Translations under genes and position numbers: made by a program | From: an uncultured Porphyromonadaceae bacterium | Lineage (GTDB): Bacteria > Bacteroidota > Bacteroidia > Bacteroidales > Muribaculaceae | Assembly: GCA_947166165.1 (NCBI GenBank) | Contig: CAMVDK010000217.1 | Coordinates: 1-5,056, forward strand | Reading direction: 5' to 3' | DNA length: 5,056 nt | The notes under the pieces: model-generated | The model's database searches: none | Told to the model about the DNA's origin: nothing | What the model saw: the letters and a program-made list of their open reading frames with translations, nothing else | Shown: piece after piece, positions 1-5,056 of the stretch | Numbering within the stretch: the stretch's first letter is position 1 | Layout: each line of letters begins with the position of its first letter

Positions 1-26
1 ATACACATTATTGATTACCGCATATT

Positions 27-212
27 CGGCCACCGGCCATGACAGGTCATAGCCCTACCGTCGCAGGATTTGACGCGATGTACCGTCGTTTTGACTCGGC
101 CATCCGGCCATGACAGGTCATGGCCCTACCGTCGCAGGATTTGACGCGATGTACCATCGTTTTGCCCCGGCCATCCAGCCATGACAGGTCTTGGTCCTAC
201 CCTCGCAGCATG
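27..212. repeat. 71-bp tandem repeat, about 2.6 units, with palindromic core
   Basis: Three head-to-tail copies lie at 27-96, 97-167 and 168-212. The period is 71 bases, as shown by the shared word GACAGGTC at 41, 112 and 183. Units 1 and 2 differ by four substitutions and one single-base indel (CAC versus CATC near the left end). Unit 3 has several more substitutions and loses similarity after about base 212, so it is partial and decayed. Each unit has a palindrome near its left end and a second conserved block (TCGCAGGATTTGACGCGATG) whose ends can pair weakly (TCGC/GCGA). On the minus strand each palindrome is preceded by GGTAGGG and followed by CCGG in units 1 and 2. This resembles the GTAGGG-to-CCG layout of REP-like palindromes that I recall from gut Bacteroidales and Clostridia genomes; that link is inference. 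The array is noncoding and lies just upstream of the helicase promoter. Confidence 0.85.
106..125. repeat. Perfect 9-bp-arm palindrome in repeat unit 2
   Basis: GGCCATGAC and GTCATGGCC are exact reverse complements separated by AG, so this unit can form a 9-bp stem with a 2-base centre or act as a twofold-symmetric protein site. Unit 1 carries the same structure at 35-54 with one unpaired position (A51 in place of G). Unit 3 (177-196) has several arm mismatches and is clearly degraded. With only two bases at the centre, a hairpin would have to open a pair or two, so a duplex DNA site or a cruciform is as plausible as an RNA hairpin. No T tract follows, so it does not look like an intrinsic terminator. 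Confidence 0.7.
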
Positions 213-265
213 TTGCCGGTGGTTGCCTCGGATTCTGCGATAATCGTCGCCCTGTGAAACTATTT

Positions 266-296
266 TTTCAAAATCAGAAATAAATCCGTAACTTTG
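266..296 (+). promoter_or_regulatory. Bacteroidota-type promoter of the helicase gene
   Basis: The -7 element TAACTTTG at 289-296 matches the Bacteroidota consensus TAnnTTTG exactly. Nineteen bases upstream, TTTC at 266-269, at the end of a T run, is a 3-of-4 match to the -33 TTTG element. Transcription would begin near 301-304. An ATG at 305 would then be almost leaderless, which is one reason to place the helicase start further downstream. Confidence 0.7.
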
Positions 297-361
297 CAGG
301 CCGAATGCGGCGCGGTGGCGGCGCAGGGCGAATCATTGTGAACCTTCATCAACGAAAAGCT

Positions 362-2722
362 GTGGAGCAATATCTGGAACAACTCAACGAGCAGCAGCGC
401 GAGGCGGTGGAATACTGCTCGGGACCGCAGCTGGTGATTGCCGGCGCGGGGTCGGGCAAGACGCGCGTGCTGACCTACATAATCGTACACCTGCTGAAAC
501 AAGGTCTGCCTCCCTACCGCATCATGGCCCTCACGTTCACCAACAAGGCCGCCCGCGAGATGCGCGAGCGCATCGAAAAACTCGTTGGCGAGGAAGTGTC
601 GAGGCAATTGTGGATGGGCACGATCCACAGCATCTTCGCGCGGGTGCTGCGCATCAACGCCGAGCGCATCGGCTACCGGCACGACTACACCATCTACGAC
701 ACCTCCGACTCGCGCTCGCTGGTCAAGATGATTGTGCACGACATGAACCTCGACGACAAGGTCTACAAGCCCGCCACCATCCACAACATCATCTCGACGA
801 TGAAGAATGCTCTGATCACGGCCGACGACTACGAGCACCATGCCGCCATGCGTGCCGAGGACGAGCGCGCCGGAAGGCCGCTCACCTACGCCATCTACCG
901 CGCCTACTGCGAGCGCTGCCGCGCGGCCGGTGCCATGGACTTCGACGACCTGCTGCTGCAGACCAACATCCTGCTACGCGACAATCCTGATGTGCTAGAG
1001 GCCTACCAGCGGCGGTTCGACTACGTGCTCGTCGACGAATACCAGGACACCAACTTCGCCCAGCACATGATTGTGCTGCAACTCACCCGACTCCACAACC
1101 GGCTGACCGTGGTGGGCGACGACGCGCAGAGCATCTACTCGTTCCGTGGGGCGAACATCGACAACATCCTCACACTTAAGAAGACTTACCCCGACCTAAA
1201 GACCTTCAAGCTTGAGCGCAACTACCGCTCGTCGCAGACCATCGTTAACGCCGCCAACTCGCTCATCGAGAAGAACAACCGGCAGATTGCCAAGCATCTG
1301 TACTCGGAAAACGCCGTGGGCGGCGCCATACCTGTGATTAAGTGCTTCGACGGGCAAGACGAGGCCTATGTGGTGGCCGCACAGATAGCCGCCATCAAGG
1401 CCCGCGAGGGCGACAGCTACGAGGACTTCGCCGTGCTCTACCGCACCAACGCGCAGAGCCGCGCTTTCGAGGACGCTCTGAGCAACGGCGGGCGGCGCAA
1501 CAAGCACGGCAACATGCGCAACGCCATCCCCTACCGCATCTACGGCGGGCTGTCGTTCTACGAGCGCAAGGAAATCAAGGATGCCGTGTGCTACATGCGC
1601 CTGACCATCAACCCCGACGACGACGAGGCGCTGCGCCGCGTGGTCAACTACCCCGCACGCGGCATAGGCGCCACCACGCTGGGCAAGCTGCAGCGCTGCG
1701 CCATCGACGGCAATGTGAGCCTGTGGCAAGTGCTCCCCCACCCCCAGCAGCACCAGCTCGACGTGAAGAAAGACGCGCTGAAGAAGCTCGAAGGGTTCCG
1801 CACGCTCATCGAGGGCTTTGCACGCATGAACGACGAGGGTGCCGATGCCTTCACCCTGGCCAAGGTCATCATCGAGCGCACACGCCTGCTCGCCATATAT
1901 ATGAACGACAGCGCACCCGAAAACATCAGCCGGCAGCAGAACATCACCGAGCTCGTCAACGCTGTGAAGAGCTTTGTAGACGACCACCTGGCACAAGGAC
2001 TCGACGACCTCTCGCTGGCCGACTTCCTGGCCGAGGTGTCGCTGCTCACCGACCAGGACCGCGACGACCCCGACGGCGAGAAGGTGACCCTCATGACCGT
2101 GCATGCAGCCAAAGGTCTGGAATTCAAAAATGTGATTATCGTAGGCATGGAGGAGGACCTCTTCCCGTCGGCCATGAGCAAGGATTCGCGGGGCGGCATC
2201 GAAGAGGAGCGACGACTGATGTATGTGGCCCTCACGCGGGCCATGAAGAACTGCGTGATCACCCACGCCGGCAAGCGCTCCATCTACGGCCAGGAGCGCG
2301 AATGCAAGGTGTCGCGCTTCGTGAGCGACATCGACCCGCAGTATCTGCAATTGTCATCGTCCATAGATTCGCACAGCTCCACCCAGCGCGGCGCCACCAG
2401 TCAGAGCCGCTGGCCCAACTTCCGCCCCACGCCGCCGCTGGCCCCTCCGCGCCCCTCGGCACCACCCATCACCACGCGTTTCACGCCCCCCGCCCGCCCG
2501 GCGAAGAGCGCCACCCCACCCCTGCCCGCCACCGCTGGCGAAATGCGCATCCACCGCGCCGACGAGCTGAGCGAAGGCATGACGATTCACCTTGCCCGCT
2601 TCGGCCAGGGCCGAATCAAAAGCATCGACACCAGTGGAGCCGAAGCCAAAATCGTGGTCGAATGCACCGAATCGGGCGAGCACACGCTCCTTCTTAAATA
2701 CGCGAAATTCGTCATCGTTTAG
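362..2722 (+). CDS. UvrD/PcrA-family ATP-dependent 3'-5' DNA helicase
   Basis: This is a superfamily 1A helicase that unwinds DNA using ATP. Relatives act in nucleotide-excision and mismatch repair, clear RecA filaments and resolve replication-transcription conflicts. Counting from the GTG at 362 (786 aa), the motifs appear in order: Q motif LNEQQREAV (8-16), Walker A AGAGSGKT (27-34), Ia ALTFTNKAAREM (56-67), TIHS (87-90), Walker B DEYQD (225-229), III GDDAQSIYSFRG (252-263), IV ERNYRSS (285-291), a GIG loop of domain 2B (about 434-436), V TVHAAKGLEF (579-588) and VI EERRLMYVALTRA (615-627). A proline-rich linker (about 665-726) leads to a Tudor/KOW-like end (727-786), which in PcrA/UvrD contacts RNA polymerase. 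Length is slightly above the usual 720-740 aa because of the linker and a small insert at about 374-388. The frame is open back to an ATG at 305. I prefer GTG 362 because the protein then begins MEQYLEQLN, as Bacteroidales homologues do from memory, with an A-rich leader; GTG 338 is also possible. The function is near certain; the exact start is not. Confidence 0.95.
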   Translation: MEQYLEQLNEQQREAVEYCSGPQLVIAGAGSGKTRVLTYIIVHLLKQGLPPYRIMALTFTNKAAREMRERIEKLVGEEVSRQLWMGTIHSIFARVLRINAERIGYRHDYTIYDTSDSRSLVKMIVHDMNLDDKVYKPATIHNIISTMKNALITADDYEHHAAMRAEDERAGRPLTYAIYRAYCERCRAAGAMDFDDLLLQTNILLRDNPDVLEAYQRRFDYVLVDEYQDTNFAQHMIVLQLTRLHNRLTVVGDDAQSIYSFRGANIDNILTLKKTYPDLKTFKLERNYRSSQTIVNAANSLIEKNNRQIAKHLYSENAVGGAIPVIKCFDGQDEAYVVAAQIAAIKAREGDSYEDFAVLYRTNAQSRAFEDALSNGGRRNKHGNMRNAIPYRIYGGLSFYERKEIKDAVCYMRLTINPDDDEALRRVVNYPARGIGATTLGKLQRCAIDGNVSLWQVLPHPQQHQLDVKKDALKKLEGFRTLIEGFARMNDEGADAFTLAKVIIERTRLLAIYMNDSAPENISRQQNITELVNAVKSFVDDHLAQGLDDLSLADFLAEVSLLTDQDRDDPDGEKVTLMTVHAAKGLEFKNVIIVGMEEDLFPSAMSKDSRGGIEEERRLMYVALTRAMKNCVITHAGKRSIYGQERECKVSRFVSDIDPQYLQLSSSIDSHSSTQRGATSQSRWPNFRPTPPLAPPRPSAPPITTRFTPPARPAKSATPPLPATAGEMRIHRADELSEGMTIHLARFGQGRIKSIDTSGAEAKIVVECTESGEHTLLLKYAKFVIV

Positions 2723-2745
2723 GCACACCGCGCTCGTGCCGTTTT
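2722..2745 (+). terminator. Possible weak intrinsic terminator after the helicase
   Basis: GGCAC (2722-2726) and GTGCC (2736-2740) form a 5-bp GC-rich stem with a 9-base loop, followed by G and TTTT (2742-2745). It starts on the last base of the helicase stop codon and fills the 22-bp gap to the convergent gene. The last T belongs to that gene's stop codon. The stem is short and the T tract brief, so termination may be partial. The opposite strand has no T tract after the stem, so it would serve only the helicase transcript. Confidence 0.4.
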
Positions 2746-3809
2746 CACTCATAGTGGCGGATGCGCACCTCGATGCCGTCGGCCTTGAGTTGTGCGGGCA
2801 CAGCGGTCACGTCGGTCTCGCCATAGTGGTAGGGGAACAGCACCCGGGGCTTCACCATGCGCGCCGCCTTCACGAGCTGGTCCACGGTCATCGTATAGGG
2901 CTGGTTGCAAGGCAGAAAAGCGATGTCGATGTCGCGCAACCGAGCCATTTCGGGAATGTCCTCGGTGTCGCCGGCAATGTAGATGCGCAGGCCATCGATG
3001 GTGAGCACAAAGCCATTGTCGCGTCCTTTGGGATGGAATTGCGTGTGGCCCTCGGTGGTGTTGTAGGCCGGCACGGCCTGCAGTGTGATGCCCGGCGCCA
3101 GCGTGGTGGTGTCGCCATTAGCCATCACCTGCCCATAACCGAGCATGCCGGCACAACGGGCATTGGTCACCAGTGCGGTGGTCGGATTGGTGAGCTGCTC
3201 GATGGCTTTGCGGTCGAAGTGGTCGCCATGCTCGTGGGTGACAAGAATGAAATCGGCCTTCGGACAAAGGTCATACTCCGACTTCCTATTTCCCAGTTGG
3301 GTCACCGGGTCGACCTCAATCTCGCGCCCGCCAGCCACAATGCGCACGCTGCCGTGCATCACGGCGTGCAACTCGACATAGGTGCCGGCAGGGGTCACGA
3401 AGCGGTCGACCTGCGCATGGGTGAGCGTGACGGCGCGGCCAGCCTTCTGCCAGGCTTGGATCCCGCCCTCGAGGTTCACCACCTTGAAACCCGCTCCGGC
3501 GAGCTTCTCGGCGGTGGTGACCGAGCGGCGGCCGCTGCGGCAGTAGACTGCCACTGTGCGGGCCGTGTCGAGCATGGCGACGCAATCGTCGAGGAACGCC
3601 GGCAGCTTCACATCGCAGAGCAAGGCACCCGCCAAGTGGCCCTCGGCGTACTCCTCGTCCGTGCGCACGTCGAGCAACTGCACGTCGCCTCCGGCCAGCA
3701 CATCCTCAAAGCCCTTCACATCCACATTGTTGTAATTCACTTGCTGCGAGCACGAGGCTGCCGTGCCCAGCCCCAGCAGGGCTAAAATCATTGAGAAAAA
3801 TCGTTTCAT
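2745..3809 (-). CDS. Rhodanese-MBL-fold fusion lipoprotein
   Basis: This 354-aa protein has two enzyme-like domains. Residues 1-19 form a lipoprotein signal peptide (MKRFF, a hydrophobic stretch, then lipobox AASC) with predicted lipidation at Cys20, so it should be anchored outside the cytoplasm. The residues after Cys20 (SQQVNYNN) lack the acidic run typical of surface-exported Bacteroidota lipoproteins, which suggests a periplasm-facing location. Residues about 28-126 are a rhodanese domain: LLDVRTDEEYAEGHLAGA (45-62) and active-site loop CRSGRRS, with Cys90 as the likely persulfide carrier. Residues about 140-354 are an MBL fold of the UlaG-like type (COG2220): THEHGDH (His192, His194, Asp196, His197), a likely metal ligand at His255 or His259 (GHTQFHPKG), AGDT with Asp281, and PYHYGETD with His328. 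All key residues appear intact. The substrate is unknown; sulfur transfer coupled to hydrolysis of a thioester or other substrate is speculation. The gene is monocistronic here, converging on the helicase and diverging from prfA. The ATG at 3809 is chosen because it alone gives a complete signal peptide behind a good promoter. Confidence 0.9.
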   Translation of the reverse strand: MKRFFSMILALLGLGTAASCSQQVNYNNVDVKGFEDVLAGGDVQLLDVRTDEEYAEGHLAGALLCDVKLPAFLDDCVAMLDTARTVAVYCRSGRRSVTTAEKLAGAGFKVVNLEGGIQAWQKAGRAVTLTHAQVDRFVTPAGTYVELHAVMHGSVRIVAGGREIEVDPVTQLGNRKSEYDLCPKADFILVTHEHGDHFDRKAIEQLTNPTTALVTNARCAGMLGYGQVMANGDTTTLAPGITLQAVPAYNTTEGHTQFHPKGRDNGFVLTIDGLRIYIAGDTEDIPEMARLRDIDIAFLPCNQPYTMTVDQLVKAARMVKPRVLFPYHYGETDVTAVPAQLKADGIEVRIRHYE

Positions 3810-3836
3810 TGCGTATCAATCGAATATTTCAGGCCA

Positions 3837-3868
3837 CAAAGTTACGAAACAAACATCAAACAACCAAC
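3837..3868 (-). promoter_or_regulatory. Bacteroidota-type promoter of the rhodanese-MBL gene
   Basis: Read on the minus strand, 3844-3837 is TAACTTTG, an exact TAnnTTTG match and identical to the helicase -7 element. GTTG (3868-3865) lies 20 bases upstream as a TTG-type -33 element. Transcription would start near 3830, giving a leader of about 20 bases before the ATG at 3809. No Shine-Dalgarno sequence is visible in that leader. Confidence 0.65.
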
Positions 3869-3934
3869 ATTCACCATCCGTTCTTCGTGCTATCACCGCA
3901 AATTGACCGGCTCGCCTCCTCATATGTAAGAAAG

Positions 3935-3961
3935 AAAATGAAAATTTCTTGATTTCATTTT
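3935..3961. repeat. AT-rich inverted repeat overlapping the prfA -33 region
   Basis: AAAATGAAA (3935-3943) and TTTCATTTT (3953-3961) are perfect 9-base reverse complements around a 9-base spacer. The centres of the two arms are 18 bases apart, close to two helical turns, so a dimeric regulator could bind one face. The right arm overlaps the proposed prfA -33 element (3959-3962). The arms have a single G/C pair each, so the sequence may be partly fortuitous in this AT-rich stretch. It is not a terminator of either flanking gene, since both are transcribed away from it. Confidence 0.5.
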
Positions 3962-3989
3962 GTATTTTGCTCGGCTTGCAGTAATTTCG
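3959..3989 (+). promoter_or_regulatory. Bacteroidota-type promoter of prfA
   Basis: TTTG at 3959-3962 is an exact -33 match. Nineteen bases downstream, TAATTTCG (3982-3989) matches seven of eight positions of TAnnTTTG. The predicted transcript starts near 3995, with a leader of roughly 14 bases before the ATG at 4009. The leader has no Shine-Dalgarno sequence and is A/T-rich, and it includes a small palindrome (AGAAA-A-TTTCT, 3991-4001). A TATTTTG at 3963-3969 was considered but has no -33 element at the right spacing. Confidence 0.65.
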
Positions 3990-4008
3990 CAGAAAATTTC
4001 TAAACTAT

Positions 4009-5056
4009 ATGACCGACAACCCCCTACTACAACGACTCGAAGGCCTTGATGCTCGATTTGAGGAAATCGGAACACTGATCACCGACCCGGCCGTGATTGC
4101 CGACCAACAGCGCTATGTGAAACTCACTAAAGAATACAAGCACCTGGAGTCGCTGCTGAAAACAGCCAATCGATATAAAAAGGTGATTGCCGACATTGCC
4201 GACGCACGCGCGCTGCTGGAAAGCGAAAGCGATGAGGAACTCCGGGCGATGGCCCGCGACGAGATTGACACCAACCTGCAGCTAGAGCCAAAACTGGAGG
4301 AAAAAATCAAACTGTTGCTGATTCCCGAAGACCCCGAGGACTCGAAGAACGCTGTGCTGGAGATTCGCGGCGGCACGGGCGGTGACGAGGCGGCGCTCTT
4401 TGCCGGCGACCTGGCGCGAATGTACACGCGCTACTGTGAGTCGCGAGGCTGGACGGTGCAGATGTCGAGCTGCACGGAAGGGGCCTCGGGCGGGTTCAAG
4501 GAGGTGATTTTCAGCATCACGGGCACCAACGTCTACGGCACGCTGAAGTATGAGTCGGGCGTTCACCGAGTGCAGCGCGTGCCCGTCACCGAGACGCAGG
4601 GCCGTGTCCACACGTCGGCGGCCAGCGTGGCCGTGCTCCCCGAGGCGGAGCCTTTCGATGTGCACATCAACGAGGGCGAAATCAAGTGGGACACCTTCCG
4701 CAGCAGCGGCGCCGGCGGCCAGAACGTGAACAAGGTGAACAGCGGCGTGCGCCTGCGCTATATGTGGACCAACCCCAACACGGGTGAACAACAAGAGATT
4801 CTGATTGAGTGCACCGAGACGCGCGACCAACCCAAAAACAAGGAACGCGCACTGGCGCGTCTGCGCACGTTCATCTACGACAATGAGCACCAGAAGTATG
4901 TCGACGACATCGCCAGCCGTCGCCGCACGCTGGTGAGCACCGGCGACCGCTCGGCCAAAATCCGCACCTACAACTATCCGCAAGGCCGCATCACCGACCA
5001 CCGCATCGGCTACTCGATCTACAACCTCGCCGCCTTCATGGACGGCGACATTCAGG
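4009..5056 (+). CDS. prfA: Peptide chain release factor 1 (RF1), 3' end cut by window
   Basis: RF1 recognises UAA and UAG in the ribosomal A site and triggers hydrolysis of the peptidyl-tRNA ester. The window holds 349 codons; RF1 is usually about 360-370 aa, so only the last roughly 20 residues are missing. Visible parts are an N-terminal helical, charged domain 1 (about 1-105), the domain 2 entry LEIRGGTGGDEAALFAGDL (117-135), the codon-recognition tripeptide PVT (192-194, the PxT of RF1; RF2 has SPF) followed by ETQGRVHTSAASVAVLPE, and the catalytic loop SSGAGGQNVNKVNS with GGQ at 236-238. Gln238 is the residue methylated by PrmC in other bacteria. The GDRSAKIRTYNYPQGRITDHRI block (312-333) is also typical. 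Relative to E. coli RF1 there is an extra loop of about eight residues after the GGQ strand (WTNPNTGEQQE, 253-263), as I recall in other Bacteroidota. The ATG at 4009 gives the normal N-terminus behind its own promoter. The gene is divergent from the rhodanese-MBL gene, so it is first in its transcript here. Confidence 0.97.
   Translation, partial: MTDNPLLQRLEGLDARFEEIGTLITDPAVIADQQRYVKLTKEYKHLESLLKTANRYKKVIADIADARALLESESDEELRAMARDEIDTNLQLEPKLEEKIKLLLIPEDPEDSKNAVLEIRGGTGGDEAALFAGDLARMYTRYCESRGWTVQMSSCTEGASGGFKEVIFSITGTNVYGTLKYESGVHRVQRVPVTETQGRVHTSAASVAVLPEAEPFDVHINEGEIKWDTFRSSGAGGQNVNKVNSGVRLRYMWTNPNTGEQQEILIECTETRDQPKNKERALARLRTFIYDNEHQKYVDDIASRRRTLVSTGDRSAKIRTYNYPQGRITDHRIGYSIYNLAAFMDGDIQ

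Noticed and set aside
106..125. Intrinsic terminator of a gene left of the window
   Set aside because: The palindrome is strong but no T tract follows on either strand, and it recurs inside a tandem repeat, which fits a repeat element better.
27..212. CRISPR array
   Set aside because: The 71-base units are contiguous and similar along their whole length, with no unique spacers between short identical repeats, and no cas gene is present.
325..328. AGGG as a Shine-Dalgarno sequence for GTG 338
   Set aside because: Bacteroidota rarely rely on Shine-Dalgarno pairing, the match is only four bases, and a start at 338 gives a less family-like N-terminus than 362. It was not excluded outright.
260..841. 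Minus-strand open frame that would cover the promoter region
   Set aside because: It overlaps the helicase N-terminal motifs on the opposite strand and ends inside the AT-rich promoter; no domain is recognisable.
1196..2350. Long open frame on the minus strand inside the helicase
   Set aside because: It is antisense to a gene with every helicase motif intact. Its translation is rich in Val, His, Ala and Leu with no recognisable domain, as expected for a mirror frame of GC-rich coding DNA.
2592..3785. Long plus-strand open frame (397 codons) across the helicase end and the rhodanese-MBL gene
   Set aside because: It crosses two convergent genes, lacks a promoter or family motif, and its composition (Val/His/Gly/Ala-rich) is that of an antisense shadow. 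The minus-strand reading has a signal peptide and two intact catalytic domains.
4282..5001. Minus-strand open frame opposite prfA
   Set aside because: It is antisense to clear RF1 sequence and has no recognisable motifs.
4009..5056. Release factor 2 (prfB) with programmed frameshift
   Set aside because: The recognition tripeptide is PVT (RF1-type PxT) rather than SPF, and the frame is uninterrupted with no in-frame UGA near the start.

Overview
This window looks like a chromosomal segment of a GC-rich member of the order Bacteroidales (phylum Bacteroidota). Three things support this. Each of the three genes is preceded by a promoter of the Bacteroidota sigma factor type (-33 TTTG/TTG-like, about 19-20 bases, -7 TAnnTTTG). 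No gene has a convincing Shine-Dalgarno sequence; the starts sit behind A-rich leaders. The release factor has the sequence style and extra loop I associate with Bacteroidota RF1. A Muribaculaceae- or Prevotellaceae-like source would fit the GC content, but that is inference.

Layout. Bases 1-361 hold no gene. They contain a 71-bp tandem repeat (27-212, two full units and one decayed unit) built around a palindromic core, then the promoter (266-296) of the first gene. Bases 362-2722 (+) encode a UvrD/PcrA-type superfamily 1A DNA helicase with all canonical motifs, a proline-rich linker and a C-terminal Tudor-like domain. A small hairpin with a short T tract (2722-2745) lies in the 22-bp gap before a convergent gene. 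Bases 2745-3809 (-) encode a predicted lipoprotein that joins an N-terminal rhodanese domain to a C-terminal metallo-beta-lactamase-fold (MBL) hydrolase domain. A 199-bp intergenic region (3810-4008) carries divergent promoters and an AT-rich inverted repeat. Bases 4009-5056 (+) are the 5' 349 codons of prfA (peptide chain release factor 1), cut by the window end.

The genes do not form an operon. The helicase and the lipoprotein converge, the lipoprotein and prfA diverge, and each has its own promoter. The helicase (DNA repair, replication-transcription conflicts) and RF1 (translation termination at UAA/UAG) are housekeeping functions. The rhodanese-MBL lipoprotein is the least understood gene. 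I see no defence system, phage or mobile element. The items most worth a second look are the rhodanese-MBL fusion and the palindrome-bearing tandem repeat.
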